Notes under the pieces: model-generated | Seen by the model: the letters and a program-made list of their open reading frames with translations, nothing else | The model's database searches: none | Told to the model about the DNA's origin: nothing | Shown here: piece after piece, positions 42,962 through 52,629 of the stretch | Numbering within the stretch: the stretch's first letter is position 1 | Layout: each line of letters starts with the position of its first letter | Translations under genes and position numbers: made by a program | Source: an uncultured Flavobacteriales bacterium | GTDB lineage: Bacteria; Bacteroidota; Bacteroidia; Flavobacteriales; Flavobacteriaceae | Direction of reading: 5' to 3' | Length of the DNA stretch: 64,000 bases | Assembly: GCA_913058295.1 (NCBI GenBank) | Contig: CAJXRD010000003.1 | Span: forward strand, 1 to 64,000

Positions 42962-45019
42962 ATGCTGAACGAGCAATTAATAAACCCTAAAAGTATAGTT
43001 GTTGTAGGTGGGTCAAACGACATTAAAAAGCCAGGAGGAAAAATTGTAAAAAACCTTAGGGAAGGAGGATTTAAAGGGATATTGCAAATTGTAAACCCTA
43101 AAGACAATGCAATACAAGGATTACCCAGTTTCTCTTCGGTAAATGAACTCTCTGAAACGGGCCTAGCCATATTAGCAATTCCTTCAAAATTTTGTTTGGA
43201 AACTATTAGAATTCTTGTCGAACAAAAGAACACCAAAGCTTTTATCATAATTTCTGCCGGATTTGCAGAAGCTGGAGAAGAAGGGAAAAGAATAGAAAGC
43301 GAAATTGTGGCACTTGTAAATAGTGTTGAAGGTTGTTTAATTGGACCCAACTGTATCGGTGTTTTAAACGAAAACTATAAAGGAGTTTTTACCTCTCCAA
43401 TTCCAAAGTATACTTCAAACGGTTGTGATTTAATTTCTGGTTCTGGAGCAACTGCTGTTTTTATTATGGAAGCGGGTATGCCTTTGGGAGTAAAATTTGC
43501 AAATGTATTTTCTATAGGGAATGGCGCACAAACTTCTGTGGAAGATGTTTTGGAATATATGGATTTACATTTTGATATTACAAAGGATCCTCCTATTAAA
43601 CTATTGTATATAGAAACGATAAATAACCCTAAAAAACTATTAAAACATGCTGCTTCATTAATTAATAAAGGAGCTAAAATTGCTGCGATAAAAGCTGGAA
43701 GTACTGCTGAAGGTAGCAGAGCCGCGACTTCACATACTGGTGCTATTGCAAGTTCTGACTTAACCGTAAGAGCTTTATTTAAAAAAGCTGGAATTGTTTA
43801 TTGTAGTAGTAGGGAAGAACTTTTAAGTGTTGCTTCTATTTTTAATTATAAAGAATTAACAGGAAAAAACATTGCCATTATTACTCACGCTGGTGGTTCT
43901 GCTGTGATGCTTGCCGATGAACTTTCAAAAGGAGGATTGCATATTCCAGCGATAGAAGGCTCTGATGCCAATAAGTTATTGTCTTTTTTACATCCTGGAT
44001 CTTCTGTGAATAATCCAATCGATTTTCTTGCAACAGGTACTGCAGAACAACTAGGAATTATCATTGATTATTGCGAGCATAAATTTGATTCTATCGATGC
44101 CATGATTGTGGTTTTTGGTAGTCCAGGTTTGTTTGATGTTAAAAATGTTTACGATGTTTTGAGTGTAAAACTAGAGGTTTGTAAAAAACCCATCTTCCCG
44201 GTATTGCCTTCCATTGTAAATGCCCAAAAAGAGATTGCAGCCTTTTTAAATAATGGGAATGTAAATTTTCCAGATGAAGTTGTTTTAGGAAGAGCATTAC
44301 CACAAGTTTTTAAAACACCAAAGCCAATTCCAAAAGACCTTGTTTTACCTGAAATAGATATTGCAACAATAAGAGAAATAATTGAAAGTGTAGAAAACGG
44401 TTATTTAGGTCCAAGAAATACTGCTAAACTTTTAGATGCAGCAGGGATTCCTAGAGTAAAAGAAGTATTTGAAAGCGATAAAGAAAAGTTGCTTTCAAAA
44501 TTTCAAAAAAAGAACTTTCCATTGGTAATGAAAGTTATTGGACCCTTACATAAGTCTGATGTAAAAGGAGTGATACTTAATATTACAACGATAAAAAAAG
44601 CTGCCAAGGCTTTTGATAAATTAATGGAAATAAAAACTGCTAGAGGAGTTTTGGCGCAACCGATGTTACATGGCCTAGAGTTGTTTGTTGGTGTAAATAA
44701 AGAAGAAAATTTTAATCATACTATCATCTGTGGATTAGGAGGGGTATTTGTTGAAATTTTAAAAGATATTTCAGCGGGATTGAGCCCACTTTCAAAACTG
44801 GAAATTAATAAAATGATTTCTTCTTTAAGAGGGTACAAAATGCTTCAAGGAGCCAGAGGAAAAGAAGGAATTAATATTGAAAAATACATTGAGATAATTC
44901 AACGTGTTTCTGCATTGGTAGAAGTTGCTCCAGAAATTATTGAAATGGATATGAATCCACTTATAGGAAATCCAAAAGATATTAAAGCAGTAGATGTTCG
45001 GATTAGGGTGGAGAAATAA
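42962..45019 (+). CDS. ADP-forming acetate/acyl-CoA synthetase (fused alpha and beta)
   Basis: The 685-residue protein has an N-terminal CoA-binding domain (PKSIVVVGGSNDIKKPGGKIVKNL), a succinyl-CoA ligase-like domain with the ATSHTGAIASSD segment, and a C-terminal ATP-grasp domain (about 470-685). It turns acyl-CoA, ADP and phosphate into the acid, ATP and CoA, or the reverse. Both parts are fused, as in many bacterial forms. It converges with the norF-like gene, one base between the stops. Confidence 0.85.
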   Translation: MLNEQLINPKSIVVVGGSNDIKKPGGKIVKNLREGGFKGILQIVNPKDNAIQGLPSFSSVNELSETGLAILAIPSKFCLETIRILVEQKNTKAFIIISAGFAEAGEEGKRIESEIVALVNSVEGCLIGPNCIGVLNENYKGVFTSPIPKYTSNGCDLISGSGATAVFIMEAGMPLGVKFANVFSIGNGAQTSVEDVLEYMDLHFDITKDPPIKLLYIETINNPKKLLKHAASLINKGAKIAAIKAGSTAEGSRAATSHTGAIASSDLTVRALFKKAGIVYCSSREELLSVASIFNYKELTGKNIAIITHAGGSAVMLADELSKGGLHIPAIEGSDANKLLSFLHPGSSVNNPIDFLATGTAEQLGIIIDYCEHKFDSIDAMIVVFGSPGLFDVKNVYDVLSVKLEVCKKPIFPVLPSIVNAQKEIAAFLNNGNVNFPDEVVLGRALPQVFKTPKPIPKDLVLPEIDIATIREIIESVENGYLGPRNTAKLLDAAGIPRVKEVFESDKEKLLSKFQKKNFPLVMKVIGPLHKSDVKGVILNITTIKKAAKAFDKLMEIKTARGVLAQPMLHGLELFVGVNKEENFNHTIICGLGGVFVEILKDISAGLSPLSKLEINKMISSLRGYKMLQGARGKEGINIEKYIEIIQRVSALVEVAPEIIEMDMNPLIGNPKDIKAVDVRIRVEK

Positions 45020-45020
45020 C

Positions 45021-45260
45021 TTAAGTTTTTATAAGTAAGACAAGGCCACAAAAAACAACTAAAAAACCTATTATAAGAACTCCCCAAAACACATTAGCTT
45101 TTCTTAGTTCCATAAAATTAAAAGCTACTCCAATAAATTTTAAGACTGCTAATAATAAAATTAAAGGTATCACATAACTTATATGTGCACTAGAAACAAG
45201 TCCTGCAATAACAGTTAAAAGCAATAACAATATCCAGGTAATGACATTTTGTTTGTTCAT
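45021..45260 (-). CDS. norF: NorF-like small membrane protein (cytochrome oxidase subunit IV family)
   Basis: The 79-residue protein (ATG at 45260; an upstream start would overlap the previous gene) has three hydrophobic helices and the FMELRKANVFWGVLI segment of the prokaryotic COX4/NorF family. It lies two bases after the norE-like gene. NorF-type proteins assist assembly or stability of nitric oxide reductase. The family could also be a COX subunit, but the run norQ-norD-norE-norF decides for NorF. Confidence 0.78.
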   Translation of the reverse strand: MNKQNVITWILLLLLTVIAGLVSSAHISYVIPLILLLAVLKFIGVAFNFMELRKANVFWGVLIIGFLVVFCGLVLLIKT

Positions 45261-45262
45261 AA

Positions 45263-45844
45263 TTAGAATATCAAATAAATTACGGGAAAGAGGAGTAACC
45301 ATATTAAATCACACATATGCCAAAAGGCTGCACTGGCTTCGACATCTTCCATTTTAGTCCTAGGATTCTCTTTTTTAATTCCGAGGTAAACCGATGTTAA
45401 AATAACCAAACCAACTATTACATGAATGACATGGAATAATGTTAACATCCAATAAAAAGTAAAAAAGGTATTATAGCCCATATCCAAACCTGCACTTAAT
45501 TTGGCATAATATTCCACAGATTTTAAAGCCAAAAAAAGCAAACCAAAAAACATGGTCAATAATAGATATCCTTGGGCCCTTTGCTTATTATTCAATTTTA
45601 ATTCATGAACGGTTATTGCCATAAAAAAACCACTAGTCAGTAAAAAAACAGTATTGATAGTACCATAGGTTAGATTTAATAATAGCCTAGATTTATGAAA
45701 GATTTCAGGCTCTTGATTTACAGAAAAAACCATTGCGATTAGCACAGCACCAAAAGTGATCAATTCTAAAAAAATAATGATCCATACTAGGATTCCCCCT
45801 GGTGGATATAATACGTTTTTATAATCAATTTTTGTAATTTCCAA
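45263..45844 (-). CDS. norE: NorE-like cytochrome oxidase subunit III homologue
   Basis: The 193-residue protein has five hydrophobic helices and the subunit III pattern (LKSVEYYAKL, YWMLTLFHVIHVIVGLVIL, AAFWHMCDLIWLLLFPVIYLIF). NorE proteins resemble COX3 but lack a partner COX1 nearby and help nitric oxide reductase activity. It is 37 bases downstream of norD and two bases upstream of norF. Confidence 0.82.
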   Translation of the reverse strand: MEITKIDYKNVLYPPGGILVWIIIFLELITFGAVLIAMVFSVNQEPEIFHKSRLLLNLTYGTINTVFLLTSGFFMAITVHELKLNNKQRAQGYLLLTMFFGLLFLALKSVEYYAKLSAGLDMGYNTFFTFYWMLTLFHVIHVIVGLVILTSVYLGIKKENPRTKMEDVEASAAFWHMCDLIWLLLFPVIYLIF

Positions 45845-45881
45845 AGTTATAAATTGAGGTGAATACTAATATGAAGAAGGA

Positions 45882-47657
45882 TCATGATTGATGTTTAATT
45901 TTTTCATACAATTTTACCAAAGACTCTAATAATTCTACAGGAGTGGTTAAAATTTGATAATGATTTTGCCCAAACATTTGAGGCAAGTAATATTTTGCCT
46001 GGGCTTCAATCGCCAAAGCATAGGAGTTTATATTGCGTTCATTTAATTCTCTTAGAGCTTGCTTTACATCATTTGTTCCGTGCTTGCCCTCATAGCGATC
46101 ATAGTCGTTTGGTTTTCCGTCAGAAATAAGAATTACCCATTTGTTTTTGGTATCCCGCTGATCTAATAAAGCTCCCGAATGTCTTAAGGCAGCACCAATT
46201 CTTGTATACCCTTCCGGCTGAATCGCTCCTACTTTATATTTTGCTTTATTCCAATCCTCATCAAAGCCTTTTATGGATTGGTAGGTCGAATAATTTCTTG
46301 TTTTCGAATAAAAACTATCGATTGAAAAGTCCACATTGAACTCGTTTAAAATCTCTCCAAACAAAATGGAAACTTGTTTTTCCACATCGATTACTTTATT
46401 TCCTGCTGCATAACCATCACTTGATAAACTAACATCAAGCAACATTAAAATAGAAAGATCCTTTTCTTTTTTACGTTTGGATAAGTAAATGTTTTCAGAA
46501 GGAGTATGTCCCGAATGCACATCGATATACAAATCGGTTAGAGCATCTAAATCAAATTCTTCCCCTTGGGTTTGTCTTCGTTGTTGTTGGTATTTATTAT
46601 TTACACTAGTAAGCATTTTCCGAAGCCCCATGAGCGTAGAAGCATTTTCCCTGATTGTTTTTTGATAATAATCTACATTCGTTTCTATAATTGATTTTGG
46701 ATATACCTTACAAAAGTTTTCTTTGTATTTCCTTTTAGAAAAGTCCCATTCATCGTATTCAATATAGAAATCGCTAGTGTTTTTTTCAGCACTTTCTGCG
46801 ACGGTTGTATTCTCCACAAAATCTGCTTGATACACAGAGTGTGCAGTATCGTCCACACGAACGGTATACTTCATGTTTAAATCTTCTAGCGCATTCTCAT
46901 GGTCGTCTAAATCGTCATCCCCATCCATATCTTTAAAGTTACCACCAAACTCTTCGGCGGTTTCTACCTTTTCGAACTGATGCTGTAAAACCATATCTTC
47001 TACTTGTTTTTGATCTACTTGAACAGATATAATTTCCTCTACTGCTTTAGATTTTAATATGGTTTTTGCTTGTTCTTCTTGGGCTTTTTTAACCCTATCA
47101 CTAAAGTTATTTAATTGTTTGTCCGATTCCTCTTCAGGATTGTTACGCATCCATTTCCCGAAGATAAATGAAGTATCCACTTCTTTTCCTTTTTTTGTTT
47201 TTTGAGTGTAAAAGGCCAAGAAGTTTTGATAATATTTTTCGGTAATTGGGAATTGAATAAACAATTCTTCCAATACTTTTTCTGAATACTTTTTAGATTC
47301 TTGTTGCGATTCTAATAAGTCATGTTCTTCTATGCCAATCCAATTATAATCTAAATTCTTTTGGATGGACAAATACAATATTCTGAATAAAAAGAAAGAA
47401 ATATTTTCGTTTACCGTTTTAAATTCTGAAAATTTTGAAGGTAAAAAAAAGTTATTATCTCGATATCCTCCTTCGCGTTCTGCTTCATATACTTCGATAG
47501 CTTTTCCTGTTATTGCACGTGCAAAAATGGTTAGCCGAGGTTTTATTTCATTTAAATTTACAGCGTGTTCTAATTCTGCTTCTCTTTTCTTTTTGCGATT
47601 TTTAAAAAAGAAAGCGAACTTGGTAAATAGAAATTCATCTGGCTCAAACTCAAACAT
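45882..47657 (-). CDS. norD: NorD-like von Willebrand A domain protein
   Basis: The 591-residue protein has a C-terminal VWA domain with the metal-ion site LLDVSLSSDG (about residue 405) and ending GAALRHSGALLDQ, WVILISDGKPNDYDRYEGKHG. The N-terminal half is long and rich in charged residues (about 170-300), as in NorD/CbbO proteins. Together with the AAA+ NorQ it inserts the non-haem iron of NorB. It is separated from norQ by a gap with dispersed repeats (47658-47781). Confidence 0.88.
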   Translation of the reverse strand: MFEFEPDEFLFTKFAFFFKNRKKKREAELEHAVNLNEIKPRLTIFARAITGKAIEVYEAEREGGYRDNNFFLPSKFSEFKTVNENISFFLFRILYLSIQKNLDYNWIGIEEHDLLESQQESKKYSEKVLEELFIQFPITEKYYQNFLAFYTQKTKKGKEVDTSFIFGKWMRNNPEEESDKQLNNFSDRVKKAQEEQAKTILKSKAVEEIISVQVDQKQVEDMVLQHQFEKVETAEEFGGNFKDMDGDDDLDDHENALEDLNMKYTVRVDDTAHSVYQADFVENTTVAESAEKNTSDFYIEYDEWDFSKRKYKENFCKVYPKSIIETNVDYYQKTIRENASTLMGLRKMLTSVNNKYQQQRRQTQGEEFDLDALTDLYIDVHSGHTPSENIYLSKRKKEKDLSILMLLDVSLSSDGYAAGNKVIDVEKQVSILFGEILNEFNVDFSIDSFYSKTRNYSTYQSIKGFDEDWNKAKYKVGAIQPEGYTRIGAALRHSGALLDQRDTKNKWVILISDGKPNDYDRYEGKHGTNDVKQALRELNERNINSYALAIEAQAKYYLPQMFGQNHYQILTTPVELLESLVKLYEKIKHQS

Positions 47658-47685
47658 TTTTTTAGTATTAAGTCATTTTTATCAT

Positions 47686-47764
47686 TCCAATAGAATGAAT
47701 TTAGGAGTGAAGTTAAATCTCGATAGATAGAGATTCATCACGACACTTCGACAAGCTCAGTGTC
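47686..47764. repeat. composite of short palindromic dispersed repeats
   Basis: Within the norQ-norD gap lie three nested inverted repeats: a short one around 47688-47698, AATCTC/GAGATT at 47716-47735, and GACACTT/AGTGTC at 47742-47764 around CTTCGACAAGCTCAG. The last is a well-known dispersed sequence of Bacteroidota genomes. Confidence 0.7.
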
Positions 47765-47781
47765 CATGTTCTGAATGACAA

Positions 47782-48561
47782 CTAGATCATTAAATCACAT
47801 AAATCTCTAAGAGCATTAGTCACTTCTAGATCATCTGTCAAAGGTTCCACAACAGCAACGTGTACTGCAAGTCGTTTTGGCAATCCGCTATGAATTAGTT
47901 TTGCAGCATCTACTAGTAATCTTGTAGAGACTGTTTCGGTTAATCCTAGTTCTGTTAAATTTCTAATTTTCCCACCAATATGGACTAACTTTTTGGCAAT
48001 ACTAGCATCAATATCTGTTTCATTTATTAAAATATCGATTTCAATTTTTTCCGTGGGATAATCAAATGCCATGGCAACAAATCGTTGACGAGTGGATGGC
48101 TTTAATTCCTTAAAGCCACGTTGATAACCTGGGTTAAAAGAAGCGACAAGCATAAAGTTCTTATGGGCTTTTATATTTTCACCCAACTTGTCAATATATA
48201 ATTCTCTACGATGATCGGTAAGGGAATGTATGGCAACAATTACATCGGGTCTTGCTTCTGCAATCTCATCTAAATAAATAATTGCACCTTCTTTAACAGC
48301 AGCAGTTAAAGGGCCGTCTAACCAGATGGTTTGTGCACCTTTAATAATATATCTCCCAATTAAATCTGTAGAGGAGGTTTCTTCATGACAAGCTATCGTA
48401 ATTAGTTTGGTATCTAATTGATGGGCCATATATTCTATAAACCTTGATTTTCCAGTTCCTGTAGGACCTTTTAATAAAAATGGAATTTTATTTTTATAGG
48501 ACTGCTCAAAGACTTCAACTTCTTTACCAACTTCGTGATAATAAGGTGTTTTTTTACTCAT
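47782..48561 (-). CDS. norQ: NorQ/CbbQ-type AAA+ ATPase
   Basis: The 259-residue protein is a MoxR-like AAA+ ATPase with Walker A GPTGTGKS (32-39), Walker B IIYLDEIAEARPDV and the sensor region VASFNPGYQRGFKELKPSTRQRF. It drives cofactor insertion with NorD. A consensus -7 box (TATTTTTG on the minus strand, 48586-48593) lies 25 bases upstream. The terminator of the large gene at 48598-48637 lies just before, so norQ starts its own transcript. Confidence 0.9.
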   Translation of the reverse strand: MSKKTPYYHEVGKEVEVFEQSYKNKIPFLLKGPTGTGKSRFIEYMAHQLDTKLITIACHEETSSTDLIGRYIIKGAQTIWLDGPLTAAVKEGAIIYLDEIAEARPDVIVAIHSLTDHRRELYIDKLGENIKAHKNFMLVASFNPGYQRGFKELKPSTRQRFVAMAFDYPTEKIEIDILINETDIDASIAKKLVHIGGKIRNLTELGLTETVSTRLLVDAAKLIHSGLPKRLAVHVAVVEPLTDDLEVTNALRDLCDLMI

Positions 48562-48597
48562 GAGAATAGTGATTATATTACACTACAAAAATACAAA

Positions 48598-48637
48598 AAA
48601 ATATATTAAAAGACCATATAGTCTTTTAATATATTTT
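48598..48637 (-). terminator. terminator of the large unknown gene, overlapping its stop codon
   Basis: A 17-bp perfect stem (48598-48614 with 48621-48637) with a 6-base loop and AT-rich ends overlaps the last bases of the 597-residue gene. It should separate that gene from norQ. Confidence 0.8.
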
Positions 48638-50429
48638 AAAGATCTTTTCGATTTTGAATCTCTAAAGTAATCCCTTTTAATTTGTTTTTGCTAAGTTCTA
48701 ATTCATTAAAATAATTAGTTGTTGCATCATCAAAAGTTTCAAATAAGTTGTAGTAGTAGGAGATTCCCTCGTCTAAATTTTTTGAAAAGTTTGAAAAATA
48801 TTTCGATTGCTTTCTATCTAAAACCCCTTTAGTTTCCTCTAATTTGTTTTTAAGATAATCGATATAAATATTCAATTCTTTAATAAACATATTTGGACGA
48901 TCAGTTCTTGTAATCACATTTTGTTTACCATAAATATGATGAGTCATTTCTTTTAAACTCATTTTTTTAGAATAATATGCCATATTAGGCCCAGGACAAA
49001 CAGAAACTCCTGTTCCTTCTACTTTGGTGTCTAAACCATAGGCCAATAGTGCCGAAGTTCCTAAACCAACACAGGTACAGGTTTTTTCTGTAACTTTATT
49101 CAGTTGATAATTATACTCAGTTGGAGCTAAACCTTGAGCTTTTAATTCTTTTATTTTATTACGTTGATATTCTCTAGACGCAGTACAAATTCCTTTTTCT
49201 TTAAACTCTTTATTTAATGCAACAAATCTTTTTGGACAAACACTACCAGGTCTTCCAGAATCAATTTTTGTTTCCTTATCTAAATCTTTACTATTTCCAC
49301 GAAGATTATTAAACGGAACACCTAAAGGGGATATATCACTTAAATATAAATCTTCCTCTTTTGCGCTTTCCAATTTTTTTATTGTAGCATTATCTACTGT
49401 TGTAGCTTCAGGAACTAACAAGAAAGGAGACCCCCAACCCACAGAATCAACTTTATAATAATCTAATAAAAAGTTATGTTCTTTTTCAGTTCCCACTCCA
49501 CCTTGAGCAGAAACATCTATAGACAAAGAAGTTTTAGGAATTGTTCTTCCTTCGTTTTCTAAAACTGAAATTAACAAATCTTCTATCGAGTCTCTTAACT
49601 CATTTCTTTTTTCTTTAAACTCCTCTAGAACTGGCCCCAAAAGATATCCCTCTGTAGCAAAAGCATGACCTCCACAATTAAGACCAGATTCTATTCTATA
49701 TTCCGAAACCCAAAGGCCTTTTTTTGCTAAAAACTTTCCTTGAATTATAGCCGATCTATAATCACTAACCTTAAGGATTATTTTTTTATTGATGTTTCCA
49801 TTTTCGTCTGGGAAAAAGTCGTCAAACTGAGACATATAGGAGTAAAGTCTTGGATTCATTCCTGCAGAAAGGACTACTGATGATTTTAGATTACTATTTG
49901 CAAAGCCCCTTAGAGCCGCGTGAGCATCATTATACTCTACAGATAATTTTTCATCTTTAATATAATTATCCTTATCGACTTTCGTCATGATATTTACATC
50001 AATACTTCCCATTCTTAGGTTTTTCTTTGCCCAACTTTTTATTTCTGAATAATTAAAATTATTCTTGGTAAGTTTTTCAAATTCCTTTTTTACATCAGAA
50101 TAATCTGGTAATAAAGAGATGTATTTTTTAATCTCCTTGCTTTTTTCTTCGGATACATTTTTTAAAGCTTCAAATTTTTGAACTGATAAATCGTTCATTA
50201 AATTTAAATAGGAAGTTATTCTTTTTGCTCTAAAGTCTTCTGCTTTATCTGAAATTTCTTTAAAAGGAATCTCAAACTTTTCGCTGTGCATTTTTCTTAA
50301 TTTCTCTAGCAAAATATCATCAACTAAAGAAATTACAGAATCCATACCGTATTGAGCAACCTTTAAAGGGGTATCTATGGTGAACCCTATTCCCATCACT
50401 GGGATATGAAACGAATGTGATTTTTTCAT
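48636..50429 (-). CDS. unrecognised 597-aa protein, possibly a cysteine-containing TIM-barrel flavoenzyme
   Basis: I do not recognise this protein. The start HIPVMGIGFTIDTPLKVAQYGMDSVISL and later segments GLNCGGHAFATEGYLLGPVL (249-268), VSAQGGVGTEKEH (306-318) and VGWGSPFLLVPEATTVD (330-346) resemble strands and phosphate loops of FMN-binding barrels such as nitronate monooxygenase or glutamate synthase. Six cysteines are present: 252, 398, 415, 451, 453 and 478. The last five lie close together (SVCPKRF, GICTASRE, KTCTCVG, SVCPGPN) and could hold an Fe-S cluster. A coiled-coil region (about 85-130) and a C-terminal helical region (about 515-597) flank the core. There is no signal peptide. 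It stands alone between norQ and moaA, with its own terminator and a palindromic upstream region. An FMN/Fe-S oxidoreductase is a guess. Confidence 0.7.
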   Translation of the reverse strand: MKKSHSFHIPVMGIGFTIDTPLKVAQYGMDSVISLVDDILLEKLRKMHSEKFEIPFKEISDKAEDFRAKRITSYLNLMNDLSVQKFEALKNVSEEKSKEIKKYISLLPDYSDVKKEFEKLTKNNFNYSEIKSWAKKNLRMGSIDVNIMTKVDKDNYIKDEKLSVEYNDAHAALRGFANSNLKSSVVLSAGMNPRLYSYMSQFDDFFPDENGNINKKIILKVSDYRSAIIQGKFLAKKGLWVSEYRIESGLNCGGHAFATEGYLLGPVLEEFKEKRNELRDSIEDLLISVLENEGRTIPKTSLSIDVSAQGGVGTEKEHNFLLDYYKVDSVGWGSPFLLVPEATTVDNATIKKLESAKEEDLYLSDISPLGVPFNNLRGNSKDLDKETKIDSGRPGSVCPKRFVALNKEFKEKGICTASREYQRNKIKELKAQGLAPTEYNYQLNKVTEKTCTCVGLGTSALLAYGLDTKVEGTGVSVCPGPNMAYYSKKMSLKEMTHHIYGKQNVITRTDRPNMFIKELNIYIDYLKNKLEETKGVLDRKQSKYFSNFSKNLDEGISYYYNLFETFDDATTNYFNELELSKNKLKGITLEIQNRKDL

Positions 50430-50476
50430 TTATTAATATATTGTAAGTTTAACCTCTAATTATTTAGGTAAATTAC

Positions 50477-50515
50477 ATCACTAATAAATTGATAATAAGA
50501 GATTTAATTAGTGAT
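50477..50515 (-). promoter_or_regulatory. 39-base imperfect palindrome upstream of the large unknown gene
   Basis: ATCACTAAT (50477-50485) and ATTAGTGAT (50507-50515) are perfect inverted copies, with flanking AAAT/ATTT that also pair. It lies 48-86 bases upstream of the start at 50429 and downstream of the moaA stop, so it is an operator or a moaA terminator. The loop is long (21 bases), which favours an operator. Confidence 0.5.
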
Positions 50516-50623
50516 TAAAATACGGGCGCAAGGTACTTCTTTTATTTATAAAAAAGATAAAACGACCTTAATATAATAATAGTGTTATGCCTACAAGGAT
50601 TTTGGAATAAATAGGTGAATTAT

Positions 50624-51631
50624 TTACCCTCCAATGGTAATCATACTCCTGTTTTGTAGATGTAATTTTGGTTCTTGAAGTTTCTCTAAAGTATCCATTC
50701 CTCCACGTACTTTATATTTACCAAGCACTGCTTTTTGAATGATAGGTTCTATAGATTTTCCATCTCGATAAGTAGTAAGAATATCGGATTCTGTATTTGA
50801 AAACAAACAGTTTTTTAATTTTCCATCTGCAGTTAATCGCAAGCGATTGCATGAATCACAAAAAGGATTGGTTACCGAACTTATTATTGCAAAGCTTCCA
50901 CTATAGCCTTTTATTTTATAGTTTTTAGAAGTATCGTTTTCAGCATCTTGAAGACGGACTATTTTTTCCTCTGAAAAATTAGCCTTCACTTTCTGCATCA
51001 CTTCTGCATAAGAAACCATTTTCTTCATGTCCCATTTATTACCATCAAAAGGCATAAACTCTATAAACCGAAAAGATATAGGCAGGTCTTTGGTGAGTTC
51101 TATAAAGTCAATAATCTCATCATCATTAAAGTCTTTCATTAATACCGCATTGATCTTCACATTAAATCCATTTTCTACCAAGAGAAGAATGTTGCTATAT
51201 ACTTTATCAAATTTATCCCGACGAGTAATTTCCTTAAACTTACTCTGGATTAAGGTATCTAAACTCACATTAATATTTAGAATGTTATTTTCTTTTAATA
51301 AAGTGATATATCGATCGATTGTAATGCCATTGGTAGTAAGTGCAATTTCAACTGGAAGGGAAGCTAATTTGCTCAGAATTACAGAAGCATCCTTTCTAAC
51401 GAATGGCTCTCCACCGGTCAATCTAATTTTAGTAACCCCATGAGAAACAAATGTTTTTGCGATGGTATAAATCTCTTCAAAAGTCATTATATGCGACTTA
51501 GGAGATAAAGGAACACCTTCAGCAGGCATGCAATAGGTGCATCGAAGATTACATCGTTCGGTTAGGGAAATACGTAAGTAAGTATGTTTCCTTTTAAAGG
51601 TATCGGTTAGTATGTTTTTTTGCTCTTTCAT
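50624..51631 (-). CDS. moaA: GTP 3',8-cyclase MoaA
   Basis: The 335-residue radical-SAM protein has the N-terminal cluster motif CNLRCTYC (Cys27, Cys31, Cys34), the C-terminal second-cluster motif FCDSCNRLRLTADGKLKNCLF and the C-terminal GG needed for activity. It starts molybdopterin synthesis. It overlaps the moaCB stop by one base and ends the nine-gene Moco operon. Confidence 0.96.
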   Translation of the reverse strand: MKEQKNILTDTFKRKHTYLRISLTERCNLRCTYCMPAEGVPLSPKSHIMTFEEIYTIAKTFVSHGVTKIRLTGGEPFVRKDASVILSKLASLPVEIALTTNGITIDRYITLLKENNILNINVSLDTLIQSKFKEITRRDKFDKVYSNILLLVENGFNVKINAVLMKDFNDDEIIDFIELTKDLPISFRFIEFMPFDGNKWDMKKMVSYAEVMQKVKANFSEEKIVRLQDAENDTSKNYKIKGYSGSFAIISSVTNPFCDSCNRLRLTADGKLKNCLFSNTESDILTTYRDGKSIEPIIQKAVLGKYKVRGGMDTLEKLQEPKLHLQNRSMITIGG

Positions 51632-52542
51632 TAATCGTGACGTGCTCCTTTTAAAATTCTGAAAATATGTAAAACCGAAGGAAATATTGCATCCATAGAT
51701 TCTTTTGCTCCGTTAGTAGAACCCGGCAATGCTAATACTAAAGATTTTTCAATTGTGCCAGCGACACTTCTTGAAAGCATAGAATAGGGTGTGCGATCTT
51801 GACCGTAATTACGAATTGCTTCTTCTATCCCGGAAATTCTTCTATCAATTATCGGGAGCAAAGCTTCAGGAGTAACATCTCTTTTAGAAAGCCCCGTTCC
51901 GCCTGTATAAATAATTAAATCTATTCCTTGTTCTTGAAAAGCTATTGCTTTTTCTTGAATAATTTCTTTTTCATCTGGAATGATGATATAATCTGAAATA
52001 GCAACGCCACTTTCTTCTAATTTCTTAATGATTGCTTTCCCAGCTCGGTCTTCTTTTTGTCCTGCAGAAATAGTGTCTGAACAAACAATTACTGCTGCAG
52101 TTAAATCTTTTCGGAAGCGATCTTTAAAATCTGATTTTCCTCCTTTTTTCTCCAACAACTTTATGTTTTGTATTTCAATCCCTTTGTCAATAGGCTTTAG
52201 CATGTCATACATGTTTAGGGCAACCACACTTGCACCGTGCATAGCTTCTACCTCAACACCTGTTTTGTAAATGGTTTTTACAGTGAAAAGCACCTTTATT
52301 TCTAAATCATTTATCTCATATTCAATTCCTGTAAATTCGATAGGCATAGGGTGACAATCGGGTAATAGTTCAGGAGTTTTTTTAACCCCCAATAATCCTG
52401 CAGCTTTACTCATTGCAAAGACATTTCCCTTCGGTACGGTATCGTTTTCAATAGCAATAATGGTTTCAGCTTTGCTCACTTTTACTATTGCTTGAGCGAT
52501 TGCTGTTCTTAAAGTGCTGCTTTTATGTGTGATGTCAACCAT
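51631..52542 (-). CDS. moaCB: bifunctional MoaC-MoaB fusion
   Basis: Residues 1-145 form MoaC (cyclic pyranopterin monophosphate synthase) with the conserved GVEVEAMHGASVVALNMYDMLK segment. Residues about 150-303 form MoaB/MogA (molybdopterin adenylyltransferase) with YTGGTGLSKRDVTPEAL and ALPGSTNGAKESM. The fusion is frequent in Bacteroidota. It lies downstream of moaE in the operon. Confidence 0.93.
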   Translation of the reverse strand: MVDITHKSSTLRTAIAQAIVKVSKAETIIAIENDTVPKGNVFAMSKAAGLLGVKKTPELLPDCHPMPIEFTGIEYEINDLEIKVLFTVKTIYKTGVEVEAMHGASVVALNMYDMLKPIDKGIEIQNIKLLEKKGGKSDFKDRFRKDLTAAVIVCSDTISAGQKEDRAGKAIIKKLEESGVAISDYIIIPDEKEIIQEKAIAFQEQGIDLIIYTGGTGLSKRDVTPEALLPIIDRRISGIEEAIRNYGQDRTPYSMLSRSVAGTIEKSLVLALPGSTNGAKESMDAIFPSVLHIFRILKGARHD

Positions 52543-52629
52543 TTTTTTTTAAAGTGTTTAATCGTTGTTCGTTTAATTGTTGAATTGTGTCTTACTTAAA
52601 GCATTAAGTTTTTCAACTTCATGAATTAT

